Assembly (NCBI RefSeq): GCF_002848345.1
Contig: NZ_CP025429.1
Location: forward strand, 2,666,001 to 2,730,000
DNA from: Chromobacterium sp. ATCC 53434
Lineage (GTDB): Bacteria > Pseudomonadota > Gammaproteobacteria > Burkholderiales > Chromobacteriaceae
Reading direction: 5' to 3'
Length of the DNA stretch: 64,000 nucleotides
Shown here: piece by piece, positions 1-9,000 of the stretch
Position numbering within the stretch: the first letter of the stretch is position 1
Layout: each line of letters opens with the position of its first letter
Notes under the pieces: model-generated
What the model was told of the DNA's origin: nothing
The model's input: only the letters and a program-made list of their open reading frames with translations
Databases searched by the model: none
Made by a program: the position numbers and the translations under genes

Positions 1-41
1 AATAGCAGCAGCAGCGGCCCGCATGATGGTATCCGCTTCAT
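1..41 (-). CDS. 5' end of a minus-strand gene cut by the window edge (putative)
   Basis: Only about 13 codons are visible, beginning MKRIPSCGPLLLL. On the minus strand a GGAG lies 8 bases before this ATG, a convincing ribosome binding site, and the Lys/Arg start followed by a run of leucines looks like the beginning of a signal peptide. It would lie just downstream of the amidohydrolase on the same strand, about 75 bases away. The product cannot be named. Confidence 0.3.
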   Translation of the reverse strand, partial: MKRIPSCGPLLLL

Positions 42-115
42 CGGCATGTCTCCATTGTTCATTGTTTTGGTCGCGGCGCCGCGAACCGCCGCCGTGCGCG
101 CCGTCGATGGGGCGG

Positions 116-1294
116 CTACTTCAGATAGGTCTCGGCCAGTCGCGTCCAGTAGCTGGCGCCGACGCTGAGGATCTCGTCGTTAAAGTCGTAGCCGGGGTTG
201 TGGATCATGCAGCCGCCCTGGCTGCCGACGCCGTTGCCCAGCACCAGATAGCAGCCCGGCACCTTCTCCAGCATCCAGGAGAAATCGTCGCCGCCCATCG
301 CGCCCGCCGGCAGCGACACCATGCCCTGCGGCCCGACCATGGCCTCGGCCACCTCGCGCGCGATCCGCGTCTCCTCCGGCGTGTTGACCAGCACCCGCGA
401 CACCGCCTGCCAGTCGATCTCGGCCGTCACGCCGTAGCTTTGCGCCTGCAGGCTCACCAGCTCGCGCAGCCGCCCCTCTATCTGCCGCTGCACCGCCGGA
501 CTGTAGGCGCGCACCGTCAACTCCAGCCGCGCGCTGTCCGGGATCACATTGCAGACCTCGCCGGCATGCGCCGCCCCCACCGTCACCACCGCCGGCTGGT
601 CCGGCGACAGATTGCGCGAAACGATGGTCTGCAGCGCCATGATGATGGAAGCCATCGCCACCACCGGGTCGACGCAGGTGTGCGGCATGCCGCCGTGGCC
701 GCCCTTGCCGGTCAGCGTGACGGAAACGGTGTCTACCGAGGCCGCCAGCACGCCGGGCTGCACGACGAAGCTGCCCGCCGGCAGCGTCGGACCGTTGTGC
801 AGCGCGAACACCGCGTCGCAGGGAAAACGCTCGAACAAGCCGTCGGCCATCATGCCCACGGCGCCGCCCTGGCCCTCCTCGGCCGGTTGGAAAATCAGGT
901 TCAGCGTGCCGTCGAACCGTCGGGTCTCGGCCAGGTGGCGCGCCGCCGCCAGCAGGATGGCGGTATGGCCGTCGTGGCCGCAGGCGTGCATCTTGCCCGG
1001 CAGGCGGCTGGCGTAAGACAGCCCGGTCTCCTCCTGGATCGGCAGCGCGTCCATGTCGGCGCGTATGCCCAAGCGGCGCGCGCCGTTGCCGCAACGCAGC
1101 TGTCCGACCACGCCGGTGCCGCCGATGCCGGTGGCGACGCGATATCCCCAGCCGCCGAGCGATTCGGCCACCAGCCGGCTAGTGGCCTCTTCCTCGAAAC
1201 CGAGCTCGGGGTGGCTGTGGATGGCGCGGCGGATCGCGATGAACTCCGCCTCGTGCCGTTCGATAGCGGGAATGATGCCTGGCAGCTGGGCCAT
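116..1294 (-). CDS. M20 family metal-dependent amidohydrolase (hippurate/N-acyl-amino-acid hydrolase type)
   Basis: A 392-residue cytoplasmic dipeptidase/aminoacylase-like enzyme expected to hydrolyse an N-acyl amino acid or similar amide. M20D signatures are in order: HPELGFEE (about 28-35), the metal-binding RADMDALP (about 78-85), HACGHDGH (103-110, with the Cys/His typical of hippurate hydrolases), PAEEGQGGA (about 137-145) with the catalytic Glu pair, and the C-terminal GGDDFSWML. The dimerisation lid domain lies between roughly 185 and 300. Length fits the family (about 380-400). It is transcribed divergently from a GlxA-type AraC regulator starting 284 bases away, a plausible regulator. 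The natural substrate is not readable from sequence. Confidence 0.9.
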   Translation of the reverse strand: MAQLPGIIPAIERHEAEFIAIRRAIHSHPELGFEEEATSRLVAESLGGWGYRVATGIGGTGVVGQLRCGNGARRLGIRADMDALPIQEETGLSYASRLPGKMHACGHDGHTAILLAAARHLAETRRFDGTLNLIFQPAEEGQGGAVGMMADGLFERFPCDAVFALHNGPTLPAGSFVVQPGVLAASVDTVSVTLTGKGGHGGMPHTCVDPVVAMASIIMALQTIVSRNLSPDQPAVVTVGAAHAGEVCNVIPDSARLELTVRAYSPAVQRQIEGRLRELVSLQAQSYGVTAEIDWQAVSRVLVNTPEETRIAREVAEAMVGPQGMVSLPAGAMGGDDFSWMLEKVPGCYLVLGNGVGSQGGCMIHNPGYDFNDEILSVGASYWTRLAETYLK

Positions 1295-1577
1295 GTCTGG
1301 TCTCCGTTTCCATTTGGATGTTATGGGTGCCGGGATTGGACCGACGGAGTCGGCCCCGCCCTAATCCCAGTCTAGGAACGGACAGTCGCTGCGCAGAGGG
1401 GGGAAGATGGCCATTCGGCGGGCCGTTTTCGCCAACGGAATTCCGCCGCGGCCAGACAGCAGTCAAGACAGTCGAATCACTATTGTCATGATATTGAAAT
1501 ACATAAAATGCCATTGAACTTGCTTTTGCCGGCGAATTTCGCCAAGGTTAAAGCGGATATCGCCAAGGCAGACCCCG
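1295..1577. promoter_or_regulatory. Divergent intergenic region between amidohydrolase and AraC regulator
   Basis: This 283-base gap must hold the promoters of both divergent genes. Its AT-rich core lies at about 1475-1510, with TTGTCA at 1483-1488 followed by an AT-rich stretch, but no clean -10 box at standard spacing could be fixed on either strand. No coding signal was seen. Confidence 0.35.
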
Positions 1578-2615
1578 ATGAACGCCTGCATAGACCTGCT
1601 TTACCTGCCCGACTGCCTCGGCGGCACGCTGTTTTCCGCCATGGACGTGCTGCGCGCCGCCAACAAACTGTGGCATCTGCGCCACCCCCGGCAAAAAACG
1701 CCGCTGTTCGGCTGGCGCCTGCTCGACGCCGACGGCGCGACGCTGCCGCAGCCCCCCTGGCTGCCGCAGCCCGACGGCCGCGACATGCCGGCCGGCCGCT
1801 CGGCGCTGCTGGTGCCCGGCCTGGACATGCACAGCGTGCCCCACCTGAAACAGCAGCTGGACCGGCATGCCCAGGCGCAGCGGTTGATCGCCCGCCGCCA
1901 TGCCGCCGGCGATCTGATCGCCACCAATTACAACGGCGCCGCGCTCTTGGCGCGCGCCGGCGTGCTGGATGGCCGCAACGCCACCATCACCTGGCTGATC
2001 GCCGGCTGGTTCTCGCAGAATCATCCGAAGACGCGGTTGCTGATGGACAGGCCGGTGACGGTGGACGGCAATGTGCTCTGCAGCGGGGCGCCGGCCTCGG
2101 CCGCCGAGCTGACGCTGGAACTGGTGCGCCATTTCGCCGGAGACGAACTGGCCGACAGCTGCACCAATGGCCTGCTGTATCGGCCGGCGCGCTTCGAGCA
2201 GTCGGCCCAGACGCTGGAATTGCTGAGCACGCCGACCCGCGACAGCGCGGTGTTCAAGGCCCGCCGCTGGCTGGAAGGACATGTGACCGAACCGTACAGC
2301 CTGGAAAAGGTGGCCGAGGCCGCGGCCGTCAGCACCCGCACGCTGCTGCGCCATTTCCGCGAGGTGACGGAAATGACGCCGCTGGACTACCTGCATCAGT
2401 TGCGCATAGAGCGCGCCAAGCTGCTGCTGGAGATCACCACCATGGACCTGCCCGGCATCGTCGAGCAATGCGGCTACGAGGATGCCGGATCGTTCCGCAG
2501 GCTGTTCCGCCGCCGGACCGGCCTGACGCCCACCGCCTACCGGCACGCCTATACGCTGCGCGCGTCCCGGCGCTGGTGGCGGGCCGAGGACGAGATCCCG
2601 CCCGGCGCCGGCTGA
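1578..2615 (+). CDS. GlxA-family AraC-type transcriptional regulator with DJ-1/PfpI-like N-terminal domain
   Basis: A 345-residue regulator. Residues 1-190 form a DJ-1/PfpI (class I glutamine amidotransferase-like) fold: a start MNACIDLLYLP resembling the first strand, LVPGL near 77, the TNYNGAALLARAGVLDG segment near 115-130, then the typical ATITWLIAGWF. Residues about 235-335 carry two helix-turn-helix units of the AraC/XylS type, with VAEAAAVSTRTLLRHF and IVEQCGYEDAGSFRRLFRR followed by TGLTPTAYR. Such proteins usually control amino-acid or quaternary-amine catabolism. Divergent placement suggests it controls the M20 amidohydrolase gene. The effector is unknown. Confidence 0.9.
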   Translation: MNACIDLLYLPDCLGGTLFSAMDVLRAANKLWHLRHPRQKTPLFGWRLLDADGATLPQPPWLPQPDGRDMPAGRSALLVPGLDMHSVPHLKQQLDRHAQAQRLIARRHAAGDLIATNYNGAALLARAGVLDGRNATITWLIAGWFSQNHPKTRLLMDRPVTVDGNVLCSGAPASAAELTLELVRHFAGDELADSCTNGLLYRPARFEQSAQTLELLSTPTRDSAVFKARRWLEGHVTEPYSLEKVAEAAAVSTRTLLRHFREVTEMTPLDYLHQLRIERAKLLLEITTMDLPGIVEQCGYEDAGSFRRLFRRRTGLTPTAYRHAYTLRASRRWWRAEDEIPPGAG

Positions 2616-2624
2616 CGGCTGCGC

Positions 2625-3134
2625 TCAGGGCGTCACATGCATATACGGCGTGGTCGTCAGATTGGCCGAGATCGAGCAGCCCCCGGCCAACGGCGCGCCG
2701 GCCAGGCCGATGACGGTGGTGTCGACGCCGTTGTCACTGATCGTCCCCGCCACCTGGCTGGCGCCGCACTGTCCGCCGAGAATCGGCGTGTTGACGTTGA
2801 CGGTCACGCCGGCTATCGCCAGTTGATTCAAAGCGGTCACGCGTCCCACCCACGGCGCCGCCACGGTGGCGCTGGCCTTGATCATCCGGCAAACAGGTAT
2901 CCCCTTGAACGAGGCGCTGGTGATCCGGATATTGCCGGCGCCGTCGACGGTGCCGCTGAACACCGCGTTGCAGTCGACGTCCACGCCGCCCTTGCTGACC
3001 GTGGCCGGCCCCACCGCGGAAAACGGGATGGGCGCGCCGCCGGCGCCCGGCGGCGTGATGGTGGCCGCGCCGGCAAACGAGGTCCAGGCCAGTGCCAGCA
3101 CGCTGGCGATGCGGATTTTGCTGATCTTGTTCAT
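2625..3134 (-). CDS. PraB-like exported protein (alkane-oxidation activator family)
   Basis: A 169-residue exported protein. The start MNKISKIRIASVLALAW with cleavage near SFAGA-ATITP (about residue 23) is a classic Sec signal; longer upstream frames add no plausible sequence. The mature part is Gly/Ala/Thr/Val rich with conserved-looking cysteines in DVDCNAVFSG, IPVCRMIK, LGGQCGAS and AGGCSIS. Its pattern (ATITPPG, VDCNAVFSGTVDGAGNIRITSASF, a final CSISANLTTTP) recalls the PraA/PraB family, small secreted proteins described in Pseudomonas as activators of alkane oxidation. It ends 9 bases from the convergent AraC gene. A role in hydrocarbon interaction or biofilm matrix is inference. Confidence 0.65.
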   Translation of the reverse strand: MNKISKIRIASVLALAWTSFAGAATITPPGAGGAPIPFSAVGPATVSKGGVDVDCNAVFSGTVDGAGNIRITSASFKGIPVCRMIKASATVAAPWVGRVTALNQLAIAGVTVNVNTPILGGQCGASQVAGTISDNGVDTTVIGLAGAPLAGGCSISANLTTTPYMHVTP

Positions 3135-3248
3135 TTTCAAATTCCAGTCTGTTGTTTTGATGTGTACAGCCCCGGTCCGCCTGCTGCCGGACCAGCGATA
3201 AAAGTAAAATGACGCGATCATGCCGGAATTGATCAGGATCAGACTCGG

Positions 3249-3311
3249 CGGGTGTCTACCCGTCCGGCCTGACTTTAAGAACAGCCGCGGCAACCGGCTT
3301 GACAAGCCGGT
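3249..3311. repeat. Two inverted repeats upstream of the His-rich leader peptide
   Basis: CGGGT-gtct-ACCCG lies at 3249-3262. A 19-base near-perfect palindrome with 9-bp arms, ACCGGCTTG-a-CAAGCCGGT, lies at 3293-3311. The second contains TTGACA, a possible -35 box, with AATGAT 16 bases downstream as a poor -10. They could be an operator for the leader transcript or hairpins in it. No regulator is obvious. Confidence 0.4.
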
Positions 3312-3332
3312 CGCGCCGAAAATGATGAATGT

Positions 3333-3425
3333 ATGAAAAATATCTTCTTCCATCACCGCCACCATCACGCGCGGCCCAAGGGCGCGGCGTCGGCGCGCGC
3401 GGATCGGGGGAAAGGCGATAGCTGA
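3333..3425 (+). CDS. His-rich leader peptide (putative his-type attenuator)
   Basis: A 30-residue ORF starting MKNIFFHHRHHHARPKG and ending at a TGA 30 bases before an intrinsic terminator. Five of six consecutive codons (3351-3368) encode histidine, the hallmark of transcription-attenuation leaders such as that of the his operon. A segment inside the ORF just past the His codons (3384-3391, GCGGCGTC) can pair over 8 bases (one G-U) with the 5' arm of the terminator (3457-3464, GGCGCCGC), giving a possible antiterminator. No strong Shine-Dalgarno precedes the ATG, which is a weakness. The downstream sequence resembles a HisRS fragment, which fits histidine control. Confidence 0.5.
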   Translation: MKNIFFHHRHHHARPKGAASARADRGKGDS

Positions 3426-3455
3426 CCCGCCCAATGCCGTCAGCCATCACCAAAC

Positions 3456-3479
3456 AGGCGCCGCAAAGCGCCTTTTTTT
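3456..3479 (+). terminator. Intrinsic terminator/attenuator after the His-rich leader
   Basis: A 6-bp GC-rich stem AGGCGC-cgcaaa-GCGCCT is followed directly by TTTTTT. It lies 30 bases after the leader stop codon and 40 bases before the next ATG, the geometry of an attenuator. Confidence 0.7.
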
Positions 3480-3518
3480 ATTCCCACCCCGCTTGAAATC
3501 GTCTTTAAGGAAAACATC

Positions 3519-3759
3519 ATGACCATGGTCAGAGGAGGCGCATCGTCAGTGGCCGGACCCGGCTGCGGCCCTGGAAAAGAGCCTGGCGCTATGCCGCGGA
3601 TTCGTCGACAGCCTGGGCCTGCGCTCCGAGACGCGCGTGCCGGAACTGGGCGCGCAGAAACAACTGGTAGGCGGCGGCGCCTGCCGCGAGGGCGCGGGCT
3701 CCGGCATTGGCCTGGAGCGGCTGGCCCTGGCGCGGGAAGCTCAGGGCATCCCGCGATGA
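3519..3759 (+). pseudogene. Fragment of a class II aminoacyl-tRNA synthetase-like gene (HisRS-like C-terminal part)
   Basis: An AAGGA site precedes ATG 3519, but that frame soon becomes Gly/Arg-rich nonsense. Shifting one base, from 3523 to the TGA at 3757-3759, gives about 78 codons of convincing protein: WPDPAAALEKSLALCRGF, then PELGAQKQLVGGG and GSGIGLERLALA. This matches the end of a class II synthetase core (GGG followed by the motif 3 pattern G-x-G-I-G-L-E-R-L, as in HisRS). Motifs 1 and 2 and most of the enzyme are missing. It reads as a gene with its start joined out of frame to its 3' end by deletion. The preceding His leader supports a HisRS identity; another class II paralogue is possible. 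Confidence 0.55.
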
Positions 3760-3765
3760 CGGCAT

Positions 3766-3793
3766 GAAAAAGGCCGGGTGCATGCCCGGCCTT
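3766..3793 (-). terminator. Intrinsic terminator of the yhdP-nit-tldD operon
   Basis: Read on the minus strand, a 9-bp stem AAGGCCGGG-(6 nt)-CCCGGCCTT is followed by TTTTT. It lies about 20 bases after the tldD stop. Confidence 0.85.
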
Positions 3794-3813
3794 GGACGAG
3801 TGACAGGCTCCGG

Positions 3814-5256
3814 TCAGCCGCCGGTGCCGCCGACGGTCAGGCCGCCGTCTATCCGCAGCGTGGGCTGGCCGACGCCGACCGGCACGCTCTGCCCTTCCTT
3901 GCCACAGACGCCAACGCCCTGATCCAGCGCCAGGTCGTTACCGACCATGGACACATAGTTCAGCACTTCCGGGCCGCTGCCTATCAGCGTGGCGCCCTTG
4001 ACCGGATAGCTGAGCTTGCCGTTCTCGATGCGCCACGCCTCGGAGGCCGAGAACACGAACTTGCCGCTGGTGATGTCGACCTGGCCGCCGCCGAAATTGA
4101 CCGCGTACAGGCCGTCCTTGACCGAGGCGATGATTTCCTGCGGATCGCGCTCGCCGGCCAGCATATAGGTGTTGGTCATCCGCGGCATCGGAATGCTGGC
4201 GTACGACTCGCGCCGGCCGTTGCCGGTCGGCGCGACACCCATCAGCCGCGAATTCATCGCGTCCTGCATATAGCCCTTGAGAATGCCGTCCTCGATCAGC
4301 ACCGTGCGCTGCGTCGCATTGCCCTCGTCGTCTATCGCCAGCGCGCCGCGACGGCCGCCCATCACGCCGTCGTCGACGACGGTGACGCCGCTGGCCGCCA
4401 CCCGCTCGCCGACGCGGCCGGAGAAGGCCGAGGTGCCCTTGCGGTTGAAATCGCCCTCGAGACCGTGGCCTATCGCCTCGTGCAGCAACACGCCGGGCCA
4501 GCCCGGCGCCAGCACCACCGTCATCTGACCGGCCGGCGCCGGGCGCGCTTCCAGATTCACCAGCGCCTGCTTCACCGCCTCGCGCACATAGCGCTCCACC
4601 ACCGCCTCGTCGAAATAGGCGAGGTCGAAGCGGCCGCCGCCGCCGGACGATCCCTGCTCGCGCCGGCCGTTCTGTTCGGCGATCACCATCACCGACATCC
4701 GCACCAGCGGCCGCACGTCGGCGGCGCGCACGCCGTCATGGCGCGCCACGTAGACCACGTCGTATTCGGAGGCGAGGCCGGCCATCACCTGGATCACGCG
4801 CGGATCCATCGCCTTGGCCAGCTTTTCCACCTTTTCCAGCAGCGCCACCTTGGCGGCCGCCTCCAGGCTGTGGCAAGGGTCTATCGCCGGATACAGCGAA
4901 TGCGCCTTGCGCCGCTCTACCGCGCCGACGGAGCCGTCTCCGCCCGTCTGGCCTATCGCGCGCACCGCCTCGGCGGCGCGGGTCAGCGCCTCCTGGTTGA
5001 TGGCGTCGGAATAGGCGAAGGCGGTCTTCTCGCCGGAGACGGCGCGCACGCCGACGCCCTGGTCGATGCTGAAGCTGCCGGACTTGACTATGCCCTCCTC
5101 CAGATGCCAGCCCTCGTTGCGGGTGTACTGGAAGTAGAGGTCGGCATAATCGACGGCGTGGCTGCGCATGTGCGCCAGCGTGCGCTCAAGCGCAGCCTCG
5201 TCGAGTCCGTAGGGTTTCAGCAACAAATCCTGCGCGGTGGTGAAGGCATCTTGCAT
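3814..5256 (-). CDS. tldD: Metalloprotease TldD
   Basis: A 480-residue cytosolic protein, the length of E. coli TldD. With TldE/PmbA, TldD forms a heterodimeric zinc protease that degrades unfolded peptides and processes microcin B17 and CcdA antitoxin. The metal-binding HEAIGH sits at residues 259-264, followed by [19 protein letters not shown]. The N-terminal [25 protein letters not shown] is the conserved PmbA/TldD nucleotide-like fold. The C-terminus has [15 protein letters not shown] residues and [17 protein letters not shown]. It is last in a minus-strand operon after yhdP and the nitrilase-family gene. tldE is not in this window. Confidence 0.97.
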   Translation of the reverse strand: MQDAFTTAQDLLLKPYGLDEAALERTLAHMRSHAVDYADLYFQYTRNEGWHLEEGIVKSGSFSIDQGVGVRAVSGEKTAFAYSDAINQEALTRAAEAVRAIGQTGGDGSVGAVERRKAHSLYPAIDPCHSLEAAAKVALLEKVEKLAKAMDPRVIQVMAGLASEYDVVYVARHDGVRAADVRPLVRMSVMVIAEQNGRREQGSSGGGGRFDLAYFDEAVVERYVREAVKQALVNLEARPAPAGQMTVVLAPGWPGVLLHEAIGHGLEGDFNRKGTSAFSGRVGERVAASGVTVVDDGVMGGRRGALAIDDEGNATQRTVLIEDGILKGYMQDAMNSRLMGVAPTGNGRRESYASIPMPRMTNTYMLAGERDPQEIIASVKDGLYAVNFGGGQVDITSGKFVFSASEAWRIENGKLSYPVKGATLIGSGPEVLNYVSMVGNDLALDQGVGVCGKEGQSVPVGVGQPTLRIDGGLTVGGTGG

Positions 5257-5266
5257 CGTGGCTCTT

Positions 5267-6076
5267 TCAGCGTATGACCCGGTGCGCCAGCGCCGGCAGG
5301 CGGTCGCGCACCGAGTGTATCAAGTCGTAATCGATCTCGGCGGTGATCACGCCCTCGCCTTCCGGCAGCTCGGCGAGGATGCGCCCCCACGGGTCAATGA
5401 TCATCGTGTGGCCGTGGGTGCGGCGGCCATTTTCGTGGGTGCCGCCCTGGGCCGGCGCGATCAGATAACACTGGTTCTCTATCGCCCTTGCCCTCAGCAA
5501 GGTCTCCCAGTGCGCCTCGCCGGTGGTGGCGGTGAACGCCGCCGGCAGCACCAGCAGGTCGAACGGCTCCAGCAGCCGGAACAGCTCCGGGAAGCGCAGG
5601 TCGTAGCAGATGCCGAAGGCGATGTCGGCCAGCGGCGTCTCGGCCTTCACCGGCGCCTGTCCGGGACGGATGGTGTTGGACTCGCAATAGCTCTCGCCCT
5701 GGCCGGTGAAGCCGAACAGGTGGATCTTGTCGTAGCGCGCCGCCACCTCTCCCTGCGGATTGTAGAGCAGGCTGGTGTTCAGCACCTTCTCGGCGTCGCC
5801 GCAGGCCAGCGGCACCGTGCCGCCCAGCAGCCACAGGCCGTGGCGGCGCGCCATGTCGGACAGCGCCTGCTGGATGGGGCCGGCGCCGAAGGCCTCCCGC
5901 AGCGCCACCTTGTCGGTCTCGTGTCTGCCCATCAGGCAGAAATACTCCGGCAGCGCGGCGAATTGCGCGCCGCGTTCCGCGGCTTCGGCCAGCAGCCGGT
6001 CGGCACGGGCCAGGTTGGACTCCCAATCGCAGCCGGACACCATCTGCACCGCTGCGGCGACGAACTTTTGCTTCAT
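5267..6076 (-). CDS. Carbon-nitrogen hydrolase, Nit2/omega-amidase-like
   Basis: A 269-residue member of the nitrilase superfamily. The catalytic triad is visible: Glu44 in ALPEYF, Lys117 in RYDKIHLF and Cys157 in [12 protein letters not shown]. It fits the Nit1/Nit2 branch, which includes deaminated-glutathione amidase and omega-amidase, cytosolic metabolite-repair enzymes. Its start overlaps the end of yhdP by 4 bases (ATGA, 6073-6076), so the two are translationally coupled, and it is followed 11 bases later by tldD. This yhdP-nit-tldD order is common in betaproteobacteria. Choosing between the two activities needs biochemistry. Confidence 0.9.
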   Translation of the reverse strand: MKQKFVAAAVQMVSGCDWESNLARADRLLAEAAERGAQFAALPEYFCLMGRHETDKVALREAFGAGPIQQALSDMARRHGLWLLGGTVPLACGDAEKVLNTSLLYNPQGEVAARYDKIHLFGFTGQGESYCESNTIRPGQAPVKAETPLADIAFGICYDLRFPELFRLLEPFDLLVLPAAFTATTGEAHWETLLRARAIENQCYLIAPAQGGTHENGRRTHGHTMIIDPWGRILAELPEGEGVITAEIDYDLIHSVRDRLPALAHRVIR

Positions 6077-9000
6077 GGTTGTTTCCTTTTGAGCTTGACC
6101 GGATCGCCGACATTGACCCGCACCACCTGCGGATCCTTCAACGAGCCGCTTACCGAGTAATCGAGAGATAGTATTTTACCTACAGGATCCTGCAACACTT
6201 TTTGCGCAGCCAGCGTGGCGATGCCGACCACCGGATTCAGCAGCGCCGCGCCGGCGGCCAGCGCCACGCTCTCCGCCACGTGCGGCACCACGTGCACCTT
6301 CAGCGCCTGGGTTTCGCGCGGCAGATCGACGCTGCCGGAAATGCTCACCTCGGCGGCCGGGCTCTTCATTTCCACCCGGTCGGAGCGGAACACGCCGTTG
6401 CGCACGCTGGCGTCGCCGCGCAGCGAATCGAAGGCGAAGCCCTCGCTGAACACATCGGTGAAGTCGAGCCGGATGCGGCGCGGCAGCGATTGCAGGCTGA
6501 GCACGCCCAGCAGCCTGGCCACGCCCGGGTCCACCTTGGCGAAGCGGCCGTTCTTGAAATCGAGGGCGATGCTGCCGGACAGTTTAGCCGCTTCCAGATC
6601 GCCGAGGCCGCCGGGCCAGCTGAGTTGGCCGGAAAGCCGGCCCTCGCCGTTGCGGAACACGTCTCCCTGGCCGAAGCGGGCCAACAGCTTGCCGGCATTG
6701 GCGACGTCCAGCGTGAAGCGGCTGTTGACGCTGCCCACCCCTTCGTCGTCGACCTTCATGCTGCCGGTCAGCACCCCGTCCGGCGTCTCCAGGCGCAACG
6801 GCTCCATCTGCCAGACGCCGCCGGCGCGCCGCGCCGTCATGTCCAGCTGGCCGAGGCCGCGCCCCTGCAGCGACAAGTCGCCGATATGCACTTTCATCGC
6901 CGGCAACTGCCGCTTCAACGCCGACGACTGGGCGCCGGCCGAGTCGGCGCGCAGCGGCCAGTTCAGCGCCAGCCGCTGCAGATTGGCCTGCAACAGCGGC
7001 CCGCCGTCCGCCTGCTGGTAGCTGAGTTCGCCGCCGGCTTCGCGCGAGCGCAGCTGGGCCGACCACAGGCCGGACTGGCTGCGATTGGACAGTTTGGCGT
7101 TGACCTGGTGCAAGGTGAAGCCGGCGGCAGTCAGCTCCGGCGTGTCCAGCTCCAGCGTCAACGGCGGCGCGGCGGCCGACGCGCCGGCATCCAGCCTGGA
7201 CAGCTGCGGCCACCAATCATCCAGATTGACGCGCGGCTGCTGCGCCCGCAGCGCCAGGCCGGAGGCCGGCCACTCGCCGGCATTGCGGCCCAGGCCGATC
7301 GCGCCGGCCTGCAACTCGCCGCCCTCTCCCAGTCTCAGCTTGCCGTTCAGCGCGTCGCCAAGCCCGAATTCCAGCCGCTGCGACGGACCGAAGCGCGGCG
7401 GCGCCGGCTGCAATTGCAACTGCAACGGCATCGTCGCGCCGGCGGCCTTGCCCAGCGGCGCCGGCGCGTCCAGCGCGACGCCTTTCAGATTGGAATCGAG
7501 TTGCAGGCTCTCCAGGCCGTCGCGGATGGCGAACTGGCCGTCGAAACGGCCGCGCCCGGACACCAGCGGCGCCAACACCGGCAGATACTGCCGGACCACG
7601 GTCTGGGCGTCGGCCTCGCCGCCGAGTTCGAAGCGCATGCGCTTGTCGGCGCCGGTGTGGGCCGCCAGACGGAACGGCCCGCCGAAGGCCTGCAACGCGA
7701 TGCCGCGGCTGTCCACGCCGCGCTCGGTGAAGGTCAGACGCCCCTGCACCGCGTCCAGGCGGGGCAGCGGCAAGGCGCCCAGCGTCAGCGCGTTGCGCTT
7801 GAAATCGAGGTCGCCGCGCACCCGGGTGGCGGCGTCGCCGGCCAGCGGCACTTCCAGGTGCAGCTTCAGCGCGGCCGGCCCGACGGCCCGTATCCGGCCG
7901 GTGAAGCCGCCCAGCCAGCCGTCGACCGGACTCTTGGTGGTGAAGGCCAGCATGCGGTCCAGCTTGTCGTCTACGTCGCCGTCTATCTTCAGCCACGGCG
8001 TATCGGCTCCCAACTGGTCTATCCCCACCCGGACGTTGCGCAAGGGCACGCCCACGGTGCCGGCGCGCCTGGCCTCGACCAACATCGCCTCGTTGCGGAA
8101 GCTCAGCCTGGCGTCGATATCGTCTATCGTCGGCCAGCCGGGCTGATACAACAGCTTCGCTTTTTCGACGTCGGCCTGGACCAGGAACTCGCCGCCCTGG
8201 CCGCCGGCGAAGGGGAAGCGGTCCAGATCGCCCTTCAGCCACAACGTGACATTGCGCAGCATGCCGTCCAGCAGCGACTTGCGCAGCCAGGCGGCGGTGC
8301 GCTCGCCGACCTGGTGCGGCAGATAGGCCGCGACGCGCGCCGCCTTCACCTGGTCGATCGCGCCGGTCAGATCGATCTTGCCGGCGCCGGTCCCGGCGTA
8401 ATGGTAGCTGCCGTTCAGCCGGCCGCTCAGATCGGCGTTGGCGAAAGCCAGTTGCTTGAAATCGATATCCAGCTGCGGCCCATGCTGCCGCCACGACACG
8501 TCGGCGGCCAGCCGGTCGAACGGCAGGCTCAGCGCGAACAGCGCCGGATAACTGACCTCGGCCTTGCCGGTGTCCAGTTGCAGCCGGCCGCCCTTCTCAT
8601 CGAATTCGATGCGGCCGGTCACGCCGGACACGCCGGGCAAGTCGGCGAACGATTGCCAGCCCAGCGCCAGGAAACGGGTCTTCACCTTGAAGCTGCGCGG
8701 CGCCTCCACCGGCCCCTTCCAGCCCACGGTCAGATCGCGCAGCGCGCCGCTGGGCGAAAAGCGGGCGAACAGCGGATTGGCGTCCACCCCGAGCGCGTGG
8801 ATGAACGGCCCCAGGTTGCCGACGTCGACATTGTCCAGCGTCAGCTCGCCGCCGCCCTGGTCGCTGGGGCGCCATTCACCCTTGATCGACGACTTGTCGA
8901 AGGCCAGGCCGTTGACGCTGGCCAAGGTCAGATCGCTGGCCAGTATCCGGTAGCTGCCGTCGGACTGGCGGTCAAGCTGCAGCTTGCCCTGCAGTTGCGG

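Noticed and set aside
3135..3434. Longer N-terminus for the PraB-like protein
   Set aside because: The upstream 100 codons show no coding character, and the internal start at 3134 begins a perfect signal peptide.
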